Shown here: one piece after another, positions 8,861 through 16,844 of the stretch
Layout of the letters: every line of letters begins with the position of its first letter
How positions within the stretch are numbered: the first letter of the stretch is position 1
From: Megamonas sp. UBA1796
GTDB lineage: Bacteria; Bacillota; Negativicutes; Selenomonadales; Selenomonadaceae
Assembly: GCA_002319795.1 (NCBI GenBank)
Contig: DCFU01000024.1
Location: 1 to 64,000 of the forward strand
Length of the DNA: 64,000 nucleotides
Direction of reading: 5' to 3'
The notes under the pieces: model-generated
Database searches by the model: none
Told to the model about the DNA's origin: nothing
Seen by the model: only the letters and a program-made list of their open reading frames with translations
Translations under genes and position numbers: made by a program

Positions 8861-8888
8861 TTATGTGTATCATACTTTCTTTATGCTG

Positions 8889-9827
8889 TTAGCTCCGGGT
8901 AGGTAAGATGTAACCGAGAAAAATAAAACCATCTTTGTCAGGGGCACTTAGTTCGTTTAAGACAAAGGACTGAGATATCGGATATAGGCTGGTTTTTCTT
9001 GAATCAATGGTAATGGTGTTATTCTTGATAGCTCGGACAATACCAACCTTCGCATTTTTGGTGGTTGGATTTATCCGGATCATTAAGGCACCTAACTGCG
9101 GAGACATAGGATCCGTTGTAGTGGCCCATCCGTTCTTTTGTGCGGAGGTAATCCAGGTTTCGGTAGCTCCATGCCAGTTTACACCGGGGGCGGGTGCAAT
9201 CTTGTCGAACTCCTTCAAGACGTAAGTAATGAACCAGTATTCCTTAAATCCCTTATAACGCGGCTCCTGAATTTCTGCCTGGCTCGTAAGGGAGATGGCA
9301 TATTGGGATGGATTTTTGTCATAGTCAGCTTGACGGACCGGCCAGATGTACCCCATGAATTTTTTTGTGTCCATGTTTATCAGGGCCGAGTAAGGGATAG
9401 CCCGTTGGGTCGTTTTTCCCCATCCTTCAGTGACAGTCGATTTATGTTGACGTCCTCCAAATGTATAAGACTTTATGCCGACAGGATTGCCAGAGTTTTG
9501 TTCTTCCACAATAATTCTGTCAGCCAGGATCTTGCGCACGATTGCCACGTGACCCTCATCCTGATTCAGGCCTTCCCATTCGACAATAGCACCCTCCATC
9601 GCATCATGTACATCTGCTTTTGTCACCCAGCCGGCCTCGTGGGCCTGTTCAACCCAGAAAGAGTTTTTGTTGAGCCAGTTCACACCGGGAGAGGGTGCAA
9701 TCTGTTCGAATTCCTGAGCGGCGTATTTCGCACAGATTCCATCGGGGAGTTCATGCCAATCACCAGCGAATGCCAGAGAATTGAAAGAAAAAATCAGCAA
9801 AAGGGTCAATAAAAGTTTTTTTAACAT
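8889..9827 (-). CDS. Secreted protein with two tandem CHAP-like repeats
   Basis: 312 residues with an N-terminal signal peptide (LKKLLLTLLLIF core, cut near AFA). Two copies of a CHAP/NlpC-like unit: repeat 1 (about 28-130) keeps the candidate catalytic Cys32 (GICAKYA) and His93 (EGHVAIV); repeat 2 (about 205-310) has the same frame (KEFDKIAPAPGVNW ... GWATT ... GALMI) but the Cys and His positions are replaced. CHAP domains are amidases or endopeptidases of peptidoglycan; here at most the first unit would be active. ATG at 9827 with AGGAGG seven bases upstream. A small coding frame precedes it. Confidence 0.72.
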   Translation of the reverse strand: MLKKLLLTLLLIFSFNSLAFAGDWHELPDGICAKYAAQEFEQIAPSPGVNWLNKNSFWVEQAHEAGWVTKADVHDAMEGAIVEWEGLNQDEGHVAIVRKILADRIIVEEQNSGNPVGIKSYTFGGRQHKSTVTEGWGKTTQRAIPYSALINMDTKKFMGYIWPVRQADYDKNPSQYAISLTSQAEIQEPRYKGFKEYWFITYVLKEFDKIAPAPGVNWHGATETWITSAQKNGWATTTDPMSPQLGALMIRINPTTKNAKVGIVRAIKNNTITIDSRKTSLYPISQSFVLNELSAPDKDGFIFLGYILPTRS

Positions 9828-9864
9828 TAAGAAGCCTCCTCGCAGCATAAAGTTTAAATGGTTT

Positions 9865-9981
9865 TTAAGATGTTTTGCGCAAATTGTCACGTATGGTTTG
9901 ATTTTTTTCGACTGTCAGACAATAGAAATTTCTTGTCCTGCTATGAACAGAGTACGATGCGTTGCTGCTGGTTTTAGACAT
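9865..9981 (-). CDS. Possible 38-residue peptide upstream of the CHAP gene
   Basis: Short frame beginning MSKTSSNASYSVHSRTRNF, with an ideal AAGGAGG ribosome site five bases before the ATG at 9981. It ends 37 bases before the CHAP start on the same strand. No signal peptide, no recognised family. Either a leader peptide or a small gene; the evidence is the ribosome site alone. Confidence 0.35.
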   Translation of the reverse strand: MSKTSSNASYSVHSRTRNFYCLTVEKNQTIRDNLRKTS

Positions 9982-10094
9982 AGACCTCCTTCTTTTTTTA
10001 TAATATGTTGTATAGAATTTTTATATAGTATAGGCGAAAAAAGTAAAAATGACAAGCGTTTATAAAAAAGACAGGTTCCTGCAGATTTATGGAT

Positions 10095-10118
10095 TCTCTG
10101 TTGACCAGAGAGTATAAT
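10095..10118 (+). promoter_or_regulatory. Promoter -10 with overlapping palindrome, chromate-transporter pair
   Basis: TATAAT at 10113-10118 is preceded immediately by the palindrome TCTCTG-TTGAC-CAGAGA (10095-10111), which occupies the spacer. The -35 (TGGATT) is weak. Placement suggests an operator for a repressor or activator of the transporter genes. Confidence 0.4.
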
Positions 10119-10184
10119 AGATAAAACGGATGTGGCAGCATACGGATAATGATAGAAGAAAGAATACAGATGAGGATGGTGCAG

Positions 10185-10784
10185 ATGGTCGATGCTATAA
10201 ATGTGAATAAGAAAATTTCTTTTTACCGCTTGTTTTATCATTGGGCTTATATAGGGGCGGTTTCCTTTGGTGGCGGGGCTGTTGTACAGTTTATGATCCA
10301 GGATAAATTCATATATAAGCTGCACTTGCTTACGGAGGAAGAATATACGGAAATCATTGGCGTGGGCCAAATAACGCCGGGAATCAATATTTTGGCATAT
10401 ACAATTTTGATTGGACAGCGCCTGGCTGGATGGCGCGGCAGCATTGTATCAGTTTTGGGACTGATTTTGCCGAGTGCGGCGATTACGGTTGCCTTGTCAT
10501 CCGTATATATTTTGTTCAGTGACCTTCCAGCAGTACAGCATGCTTTGCGCACCGCTTTTGCGGCTATTTTGGGGATTTCGCTTGTAACGAATTGGCGCAA
10601 TATGAAACCAATTCTACGAAAAGGACAGCAGGCCGGAATCATTCCGATTGGTTTGCTGCTGTCCATTGTTCTGGTGACAGCCATCCTTTATCAGTTTTTG
10701 CATGTCGGGGTGGTATGGCTTTATGCTGTAGGGGCTTTTATTGGAGCGCTTACTTATATATTTATGGAAAAAAATAAGAAATGA
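10185..10784 (+). CDS. Chromate transporter family protein, first half (CHR3N-like)
   Basis: 199-residue half-size member of the ChrA family, which in other bacteria works as a pair of short proteins. Seen: SFGGGAVVQFMIQDKF and VGQITPGINILAYTILIGQR, the two signature motifs of the N half, and about five hydrophobic segments. Start ATG 10185 has GAGG nine bases upstream; an ATG at 10149 lacks a site. Function is anion export, often chromate, but many members transport unknown substrates. Ten bases separate it from its partner gene. Confidence 0.82.
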   Translation: MVDAINVNKKISFYRLFYHWAYIGAVSFGGGAVVQFMIQDKFIYKLHLLTEEEYTEIIGVGQITPGINILAYTILIGQRLAGWRGSIVSVLGLILPSAAITVALSSVYILFSDLPAVQHALRTAFAAILGISLVTNWRNMKPILRKGQQAGIIPIGLLLSIVLVTAILYQFLHVGVVWLYAVGAFIGALTYIFMEKNKK

Positions 10785-10794
10785 GGGCAGTGTT

Positions 10795-11307
10795 GTGAAC
10801 TGGTTGTTATTTTTTGTCATTCTATTTAAAGCCGTTATTTTATCAACGGGAGGCTTTGGCCCGCTGCCCATGCTCCATGCGGATTTTATCGAACAGGCGT
10901 GGGCCACGGAAAAGCAATTTGCAGAGGCTTTGGCGATTGGACAAATTGCACCGGGACCGAATGGGCTTTGGGTCGTCAGCCTGGGCAAACTTACGGGTGG
11001 ATTTTATGGGGCAGTTTTAGCGGGAATTGCGTTGGTGCTGCCGCCGTTCCTGGTACTGATAACCAAGCATTTTTATCAGAAATTAAGTAAATACCCGGCC
11101 ACAAACGGTTTTTTAGCAGGGGTGGTCCTGGTTGTGTCCAGCTTCAGTATTTTGGTTCTGGGAGATATTTTTTTACAGGATTCGCCAGATGTATTTTTGG
11201 TGCTGGTTTGTTTGTTTAGTGCTGCCTTGGCAGCCTCACGCAAATGTTCGGCGAATAGAATCCTTGTTTTTTCGATTGTGGCGGGTATACTATTTTATGG
11301 AGCCTGA
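10795..11307 (+). CDS. Chromate transporter family protein, second half (CHR3C-like)
   Basis: 170-residue partner of the preceding protein. Signature motifs STGGFGPLPML and IGQIAPGPNGLW appear in the same order as in the first half, showing the family's internal duplication as two genes. Start GTG at 10795 with GAGGG overlapping the stop of the upstream gene, which implies coupled translation. The two proteins probably form one antiparallel transporter. Confidence 0.82.
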   Translation: MNWLLFFVILFKAVILSTGGFGPLPMLHADFIEQAWATEKQFAEALAIGQIAPGPNGLWVVSLGKLTGGFYGAVLAGIALVLPPFLVLITKHFYQKLSKYPATNGFLAGVVLVVSSFSILVLGDIFLQDSPDVFLVLVCLFSAALAASRKCSANRILVFSIVAGILFYGA

Positions 11308-11387
11308 AGAGGCACTATGGAATATTGACCGGTTAAAAGCTTGCACCGGGTACAGACCAATAATAAAAAAAATTTATGCCGCCTGCT

Positions 11388-12104
11388 TTATTTGGGTGGT
11401 ATATTTTTGTTATTTAAAGAGGACTCCGGCAGCTTCATATCATCTAGAACCAGGGGATACAGATACTCGATGCAGGCTTCTGGCAAATCTGTAAGAAAAA
11501 TCTGCATATCCGTTGGAGTTAAATGCAGGATGTGAGGCAGATGCGACACTATGAGGCGTTTCTTTTTCTCCAGGCAGATATCCTCACCTGCGACAGAGAA
11601 ACCGGGTGCATCATGTACATAGAGTCCATTTTGTACAGAGGGGATGGATTCATAAATGCAGTTTTTTGGCTCTGCCTGCCTGGTGAGAGACGGAGAACAG
11701 GATCTGATTTTTTCCGCTATGTGTAGTTTCCAGTCGGAAAATATATGAATTAAATACATACGCTTGTCGATGGGAATAGCTATGTTTTTCCTACCGGCTG
11801 TTTTGGCATAGTTGAATAGCAGCAGCAGGACAGGCGGAGCGCCTACAAGCAGAGCAGACTCGGCCTGTTTGTAGTAATAATCGTGCTGTGGTTCATTTGT
11901 ACGTCCTAACAGATAATCTGTAGACACGAAGAAGAGATTTGCAATCTGTATAAGCATGTCCAGATTTGGTTCCCTTGTACCAAGCTCCCAGCGGCTGATG
12001 GTTTGTTTTGAGACCTGAAGCAAATCTCCCAGATTTTCTATGGTTAGTTGATTGCTTTGACGTAATTGGCGCAATGTTTGGCCAAAAAATTTTTGACTGG
12101 GCAT
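11388..12104 (-). CDS. XRE-family transcriptional regulator
   Basis: 238-residue regulator. The N-terminal 65 residues form a classic helix-turn-helix (LRQLRQSNQLTIENLGDLL, VSKQTISRWELGTREPN). The C-terminal 170 residues match no family I know; they are rich in aromatic and Cys residues and may sense a ligand. The intergenic region to its right carries the palindrome GTCACC-AATAT-GGTGAC inside a consensus promoter that reads away from it (12116-12144), and a lone GGTGAC half-site at 12170-12175, so autoregulation and control of the rightward transcript are likely. Confidence 0.85.
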   Translation of the reverse strand: MPSQKFFGQTLRQLRQSNQLTIENLGDLLQVSKQTISRWELGTREPNLDMLIQIANLFFVSTDYLLGRTNEPQHDYYYKQAESALLVGAPPVLLLLFNYAKTAGRKNIAIPIDKRMYLIHIFSDWKLHIAEKIRSCSPSLTRQAEPKNCIYESIPSVQNGLYVHDAPGFSVAGEDICLEKKKRLIVSHLPHILHLTPTDMQIFLTDLPEACIEYLYPLVLDDMKLPESSLNNKNIPPK

Positions 12105-12115
12105 GAGATTACCTC

Positions 12116-12144
12116 TTGACTGTCACCAATATGGTGACTATAAT
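12116..12144 (+). promoter_or_regulatory. Consensus promoter whose 17-bp spacer is a palindromic operator
   Basis: TTGACT (12116-12121) and TATAAT (12139-12144) are separated by exactly 17 bp, and those 17 bp are GTCACCAATATGGTGAC, a 6-5-6 palindrome. A repressor bound there would fully cover the RNA polymerase site. The adjacent XRE regulator is the obvious candidate. Transcription would run rightwards towards the PTS IIB gene. Confidence 0.7.
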
Positions 12145-12150
12145 AGTAGA

Positions 12151-12649
12151 TATAGAAAGTCTCCAAAGTGGTGACGAAAACGACGACACATTTTTAACAA
12201 TTGGCAGATTTGCCCTATGCTTCTTTAGATGATAGAGTTTTAACCGTACAGGCAGATCAGGAAGGAGAAATTGTATAACAATCAGGTTGCTGTATATAAG
12301 GGCAAAGGAATAAGAATTTTGAGATGGCCGGGTAACAATATGTCCATGCTCGAGATACTTTGTATGATGGGTAATTCCAGGGGAGAAACAGCAGAAAATC
12401 GTGATGCAGATGGAGTCGTATAAAAGGATGAACCATGGATTTTAGAAATATAATTTATGCAAAATTCAAATTTAGTGAGAGCCGGATCAATGCAATCCGA
12501 AACAGGTCGTCCGCCCATAGTACGGTTGAGGATGGACTAATTTCACATGACGTATAAATTATAGCATGGAACATATAAAAAGTCATTTTGGATGGAATCG
12601 CATGCCATTGACGCATCTGCATTTACCAATACAGGGAGGGTATGGGAAA
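12151..12649 (+). other. Transcribed region with short frames, possibly a decayed gene
   Basis: About 500 bases between the XRE-linked promoter and the PTS IIB gene. One frame reads NNQVAVYKGKGIRILRWPGN around 12280-12340 and continues to a stop at 12423, then resumes after stops, which could be the remains of a gene. An AAGGAG motif occurs at 12262-12267. I recognise no family and assign no function. Confidence 0.25.
12435..12557 (+). CDS. Possible 40-residue peptide
   Basis: Frame starting MDFRNIIYAKFKFSESRINA, with AAGGA six bases upstream. It would be driven by the palindrome-containing promoter at 12116. No similarity recognised; spacing of the ribosome site is the only support. Confidence 0.22.
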   Translation: MDFRNIIYAKFKFSESRINAIRNRSSAHSTVEDGLISHDV

Positions 12650-13120
12650 ATGAGCAGCGCCAATATATTGTTGACTCGTGTGGACAATCGCTTGATCCAT
12701 CGCCAGATTGGTGTAACATGGATGACCTTATTAGGAGCGAACCTATTGATTGTTGTGGATGATGATGTAGCAGAAAGTTCTATGCAGGAAAAGCTCATGG
12801 AGGTCGTAGCTACTGCGTTCGGTGTTCGGGTATGCTTTTTTTCGGTACGCCAAACCATCCATATCCTTGAGACCGGTAGACCATCACAGAAAATATTCCT
12901 TATTTGCCGGACACCGGAAACCGTTCGGCGGCTCATAGATGGCAAGGTGCCAATCCTGCAGCTCGACTTGGGCAGCATGCATTTTTCGCGGGGCAAGTGG
13001 TCCTTGAGTAAAAAGGTTCATGTCAATGAGCAGGATATGGAGAATCTAAACTATATAAAACGGCAGGGAGTCAAGATATTCATTCAGGATGCGCCTGGCG
13101 ATTTAAAAGTAGAACTCTAA
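12650..13120 (+). CDS. Orphan PTS mannose/sorbose-family IIB component
   Basis: 156-residue phosphocarrier of the mannose-class PTS. The N-terminal RVDNRLIHRQ motif carries the phosphorylated His17 (usual form RIDDRLIHGQ). The rest follows the PTSIIB_sorb fold pattern with VVDDDVAESSMQEKLM. Start ATG 12650 with GGAGGG nine bases upstream. No IIA, IIC or IID gene adjoins, so it either serves a permease elsewhere, such as the one at 50.3-52.9 kb, or signals. Expression probably falls under the XRE-linked promoter. A strong terminator follows. Confidence 0.83.
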   Translation: MSSANILLTRVDNRLIHRQIGVTWMTLLGANLLIVVDDDVAESSMQEKLMEVVATAFGVRVCFFSVRQTIHILETGRPSQKIFLICRTPETVRRLIDGKVPILQLDLGSMHFSRGKWSLSKKVHVNEQDMENLNYIKRQGVKIFIQDAPGDLKVEL

Positions 13121-13242
13121 ACGGTAAGAGTTTTATTGTGCTATCCGTTAGCAATGCGCATGTAAGCTGGATGCAGAAGCCATTTTTTATTTGACAGGGC
13201 TTTTCATCGGCTTTAAATATACATAGGTAGTTCTAGGGACAA

Positions 13243-13300
13243 GTACACAAAAAGAGGAACCCGGACAAGCTGCGGATTCCTCTTTTTGTGTACGTCTTTT
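13243..13300 (+). terminator. Strong terminator after PTS IIB
   Basis: Perfect 17-bp stem (13243-13259 with 13277-13293) ending in TCTTTT; the right arm itself contains CTTTTTG. Loop has an additional CCG/CGG pair. Confidence 0.8.
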
Positions 13301-13622
13301 ATTTCTGGTTCTTTATATGCAATACAGTTGTAGAAACCTGGTAATATTTTCGTCCAGTATTTTTATATACGTGTGGCGATCGTGACTATTTCATGCAAGT
13401 TCGTATTTCTTTTGTTATAATATAGGCTAAAATGGTATGGCTGTTACCCGGTTTTATGTCCTTGTCCGTCGGGAAAAATTCTCGTTCATCCAGTTCGTTC
13501 CTTTCCTTCGTTTTTTCGTAGAGATATAGCAGAAAACAGAGAGGTGGCGGGAAAATAAAAGATGGTTTTTGAAAAATCTTTTTCAATACAACATGTATGA
13601 TATATGTGAAGGAGGGCTTCTT
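13294..13622 (+). promoter_or_regulatory. Intergenic region before abgA-like gene
   Basis: About 330 bases without a gene. A TATAAT box at 13416-13421 could be the -10 of the abgA-like gene, giving a leader of roughly 195 bases; the -35 is poor. Nothing else recognised. Confidence 0.25.
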
Positions 13623-14939
13623 ATGGAAATAAAACAGAAAATTGCGGTATTGGTGGATGGTATGAGGAATAAAATTGTAGAAAGAAGGCGTGACTTCCAT
13701 CAGCATCCGGAAACCGGCTGGACGGAGTTCAGGACAGCAGCTTTTGTGGCAGAAACACTCAGTGTTCTTGGGTATGATGTCAAAACAGGAACGGATGCTG
13801 TGAAAGAATCAGCGATGATGGGAGTTCCTACCGCAGAGATCCTGAAAGCGGCGCAGGAAAGAGCGCTCACGGAGGGGGCAGTACGTGGCTGGGTCGAAAA
13901 GATGACGGGTGGCCGTACGGGCATTGTCGCTGTTATGCGATTCAGCGATACGGGACCGATGGTAGGGCTGCGTTTTGATATGGATGCCAACGATGTGTCG
14001 GAATGCCATGAAGCAACACATCGTCCCTATAAGGACGGATTTTCTTCAGAGCATGCAAATGCCATGCATGCCTGCGGGCATGACGGGCATACGGCTGTAG
14101 GCCTGGCAGTAGCGGAAATATTGGCAGAACTCAAGGATGAACTGCATGGCAGTGTGAAGCTTATATTTCAGCCAGCCGAGGAGGGCGTCCGGGGTGCAAG
14201 GGCTATGGTAGAAAACGGCGATGTCGACGATGTGGATTACATGCTGGGAGCACATTTAGGCTTCAAGATGCAAAAAACAGGCAGGATAGCCTGTAATGTC
14301 ACGGGATTTTTGGCTACCAGCAAATATGACGCGTATTTCACCGGTGTTCCGGCGCATGCTGGTGCCGCACCGGAAAAAGGACGGAATGCTCTTTTGGCGG
14401 CTGCCTGTGCAGCACTTAATCTGCATGCTATTTCACGCCATTCGGCAGGAGCCTCCAGAATCAATGTTGGCAGGCTGGATGCCGGGAGTGGCCGGAACGT
14501 TATAGGGGACAAGGCTCTTTTGCGGTTGGAGACACGTGGTGCCACCAGTAAAATCAACGTGTATATGGAAGAGGAAGCCCTGCGGATACTGAAAGCTGCC
14601 GCCCTTATGTATGATGTAGAGGTCGATATCAAAAAGACAGGGGGAGCGGCAGGCGGCAGCAATTCACCGGAGCTGGCGCAATATCTGCAGGACGAGGCAG
14701 AATCTTTGGGCATTTTCGATGAAGTAATCGGAACCTGCGATTTTGGCGCCAGCGAGGACTTCTCATATTTCATGGAGCGTGTGCAGCAAAATGGGGGTGA
14801 AGCGGCCTATATGATGATAGGGGCAGGCCTTGCCGCGGGACATCATGACTCGCATTTCGATTTTGATGAGGAGGCGCTTCTTTATGCAGCCCGTATACTG
14901 ACTGTGTCGGCGGTGGGCTTGCTGGTAGGAAAACGGTAG
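13623..14939 (+). CDS. abgA: AbgA-like p-aminobenzoyl-glutamate hydrolase subunit (M20D amidohydrolase)
   Basis: 438 residues, nearly the length of E. coli AbgA, with which it shares long matching stretches: RRDFHQHPETGWTEFRTA at the N-terminus, HACGHDGHTA (metal-binding Cys/His), LIFQPAEEG with the catalytic Glu, INVGRLDAGSGRNV, and AAGHHDSHFDFDE at the C-terminus. In E. coli, AbgA and AbgB form a heterodimer that splits p-aminobenzoyl-glutamate, a folate breakdown product, imported by AbgT. No abgB or abgT lies here, so this copy may act alone or on another N-acyl amino acid. Start ATG 13623 with AGGAGGG upstream. Monocistronic, closed by a terminator. Confidence 0.87.
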   Translation: MEIKQKIAVLVDGMRNKIVERRRDFHQHPETGWTEFRTAAFVAETLSVLGYDVKTGTDAVKESAMMGVPTAEILKAAQERALTEGAVRGWVEKMTGGRTGIVAVMRFSDTGPMVGLRFDMDANDVSECHEATHRPYKDGFSSEHANAMHACGHDGHTAVGLAVAEILAELKDELHGSVKLIFQPAEEGVRGARAMVENGDVDDVDYMLGAHLGFKMQKTGRIACNVTGFLATSKYDAYFTGVPAHAGAAPEKGRNALLAAACAALNLHAISRHSAGASRINVGRLDAGSGRNVIGDKALLRLETRGATSKINVYMEEEALRILKAAALMYDVEVDIKKTGGAAGGSNSPELAQYLQDEAESLGIFDEVIGTCDFGASEDFSYFMERVQQNGGEAAYMMIGAGLAAGHHDSHFDFDEEALLYAARILTVSAVGLLVGKR

Positions 14940-14948
14940 GTGTCCGCA

Positions 14949-14993
14949 TCTCTGCCTGGCAGCTGCAGCGTTTGTCAGGCAGAGAATTTTTTT
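14949..14993 (+). terminator. Terminator after abgA-like gene
   Basis: 10-bp stem TCTCTGCCTG / CAGGCAGAGA followed by ATTTTTTT, ten bases after the stop codon. Confidence 0.85.
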
Positions 14994-15134
14994 ACCTGGA
15001 GCAGGCATCCTCTATGGGAGGTTTGACGGATTCTGGTAGTTTCCCTGGTTTTTTTTATTCCTCTTCGTGTATACTGAGGAAAGAAGGCTGCAGGATGCAG
15101 CCGGAGGATTCTCAAAGAAAAGGAATGATTTTCT

Positions 15135-16844
15135 TTGTCGATACAAGAATACCGTCCAATTGCCAATATCGGATTTTATCTGCTCGTGGCAGGCGCCTTG
15201 ATGGCCATGGCAGCATATACCTGGCAATTTCGCAGGATGCCGGGCAGTAAGCCACAGGCCTGTATCCAGGGATGCAAGGGAATCTGGCTGGTATCAATGG
15301 TTTTGATCGGGCTCAGCGAAGGCTTGGGGGACAAGGTGTTTTGGATGCAGCTCATGCAGGCTGCTTGTATTCTTTCCCCGTATTTTTGGTTCGTATTCGT
15401 GATAGAAATCAGCCATCAGCAGGAAAAGATACCCGCGATGTTGCGGCATATCATGACCGGCGTTGTGCTCTGTCTTGCGGTCGGGTTGCTCTCCAATCTT
15501 TGGTCTGGATTCTTCTGGCAGGGTGCCTGTCTGGCTGGACAGACTTTGCAGGTTTTCCAGCAGACGGGACTATGGCTGATGTTTCTGGCCAGCTATATAC
15601 TCTGCCTTTTGGCGATGGGATTCAGTGTGCGCTGGGTCTGGCTTACGGCTGGTCTGCGGCGTCGGCAGGCGATATGGTTTACCATGACGGGAGTCATATC
15701 GACGCTGGGTACGTTGCTGGACAACATTCCGGGTCTGGATAATGTAGCGCCGCTCCCGCTGAGTTTTTTAATAGCGGGGTTGTGTGTAACCTGGGGTTTT
15801 TACCGCTGGCGTGTATATGATGTGCTGACTCTGAGCCAGGAGGTCGTGGTGCGGGATATGATCGATGGTCTTATCGTCGTAGACAGCTATGGATATATAG
15901 CTGATATGAATCCGGCGGCCCGGACACTGCTGCGTCGTGTGCCGGACAGCCTTATAGGCAGTCGGTTCGAGCGGCTGGCATCGGCCTGGCCGGAGCTATC
16001 GGCCATATGTGAGAGTGATGCAGTGCAGAATACCGAGGCACAATGGGAAGGCCCGGAGGGACGGCGCTGTTACCAGCTGCATATGTCGCCGCTGATCGTA
16101 CGGGCGCAATGGCTGGGCAGGGCGGTCGTGTTCAAGGACATCACGGAACAGAAACAGCAGCAGGCGAAGCTGCTGGAACAGCAGAAGGCGCTGTCTATCT
16201 TGAAAGAAAGGGAGAGACTGGGGCGTGAACTCCATGACGGGCAGGCGCAGATCTGTAACTTCCTCGGGCTCGGACTGGGGACGGCCTCTTCCCTGCTGCG
16301 TGACGGGCAGGCCGGTAAAGCCGAGGAGCAGATCGACAGGTTACGGGAGGCTGTAAAGGATATGAATACCAATATCCGGGAATCTATCCTGAGCCTGAAG
16401 AAAGCAAATACGTTAAGTGGTGATTTCGAATCGAGGCTCCGTGAGTACCTTGCCTGGTATGAAAAGAACCGGGGAATCACCACGCAGCTCCAGATTCCCC
16501 CAGGTCTCATTGACCGCGCTTTTGGGGATACCGCCAGGCTGCAGCTGCTGCGCATCATTCAGGAGGCCCTGGCGAATATACGCAAGCATGCACAGGCACG
16601 GCAGGCCAAGGTGTCTATTGAGGAAACGGAAGTACAGATCACGGTCCGTATTGAGGATGACGGCTGTGGCTTTGCTATGGCTGCTGCGGCGGCCAAGGAT
16701 AAAAGCTTCGGTCTGCAGATTATGGCTGAACGAGCGAAAGAAGCCGGCGGACAGCTGGAAATCGATACCCAACCCGGCAGGGGTACGAGGGTTTTGGTAC
16801 GTTTCCCGCAGAACCATAGGAAAGGCAGGGTGGAAAAATCATGA
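15135..16844 (+). CDS. NarL-type sensor histidine kinase with 7TM-like N-terminus and PAS domain
   Basis: 569-residue membrane kinase. About seven hydrophobic segments in the first 225 residues (7TM histidine-kinase type), a PAS domain at about 235-345 (DGLIVVDSYGYIADMNPAA), a HisKA_3 box with phospho-acceptor His367 (ERLGRELHDGQAQ), and a HATPase domain (IQEALANIRKHAQA, then EDDGCGF). Start is a TTG at 15135 with AAAGGA ten bases upstream, and the first membrane helix follows at once. A perfect hairpin, GGCTGCAGGATGCAGCC, sits at 15086 in the leader. Its stop overlaps the response-regulator gene by ATGA. Confidence 0.88.
   Translation: MSIQEYRPIANIGFYLLVAGALMAMAAYTWQFRRMPGSKPQACIQGCKGIWLVSMVLIGLSEGLGDKVFWMQLMQAACILSPYFWFVFVIEISHQQEKIPAMLRHIMTGVVLCLAVGLLSNLWSGFFWQGACLAGQTLQVFQQTGLWLMFLASYILCLLAMGFSVRWVWLTAGLRRRQAIWFTMTGVISTLGTLLDNIPGLDNVAPLPLSFLIAGLCVTWGFYRWRVYDVLTLSQEVVVRDMIDGLIVVDSYGYIADMNPAARTLLRRVPDSLIGSRFERLASAWPELSAICESDAVQNTEAQWEGPEGRRCYQLHMSPLIVRAQWLGRAVVFKDITEQKQQQAKLLEQQKALSILKERERLGRELHDGQAQICNFLGLGLGTASSLLRDGQAGKAEEQIDRLREAVKDMNTNIRESILSLKKANTLSGDFESRLREYLAWYEKNRGITTQLQIPPGLIDRAFGDTARLQLLRIIQEALANIRKHAQARQAKVSIEETEVQITVRIEDDGCGFAMAAAAAKDKSFGLQIMAERAKEAGGQLEIDTQPGRGTRVLVRFPQNHRKGRVEKS

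Noticed and set aside
9138..9812. 224-codon frame on the plus strand opposite the CHAP gene
   Set aside because: The minus strand has a signal peptide, ribosome site and CHAP repeats; the plus frame has none.
12282..12518. 78-codon minus-strand frame between the XRE and PTS genes
   Set aside because: No ribosome site, no similarity, and opposed by the direction of the strong promoter at 12116.
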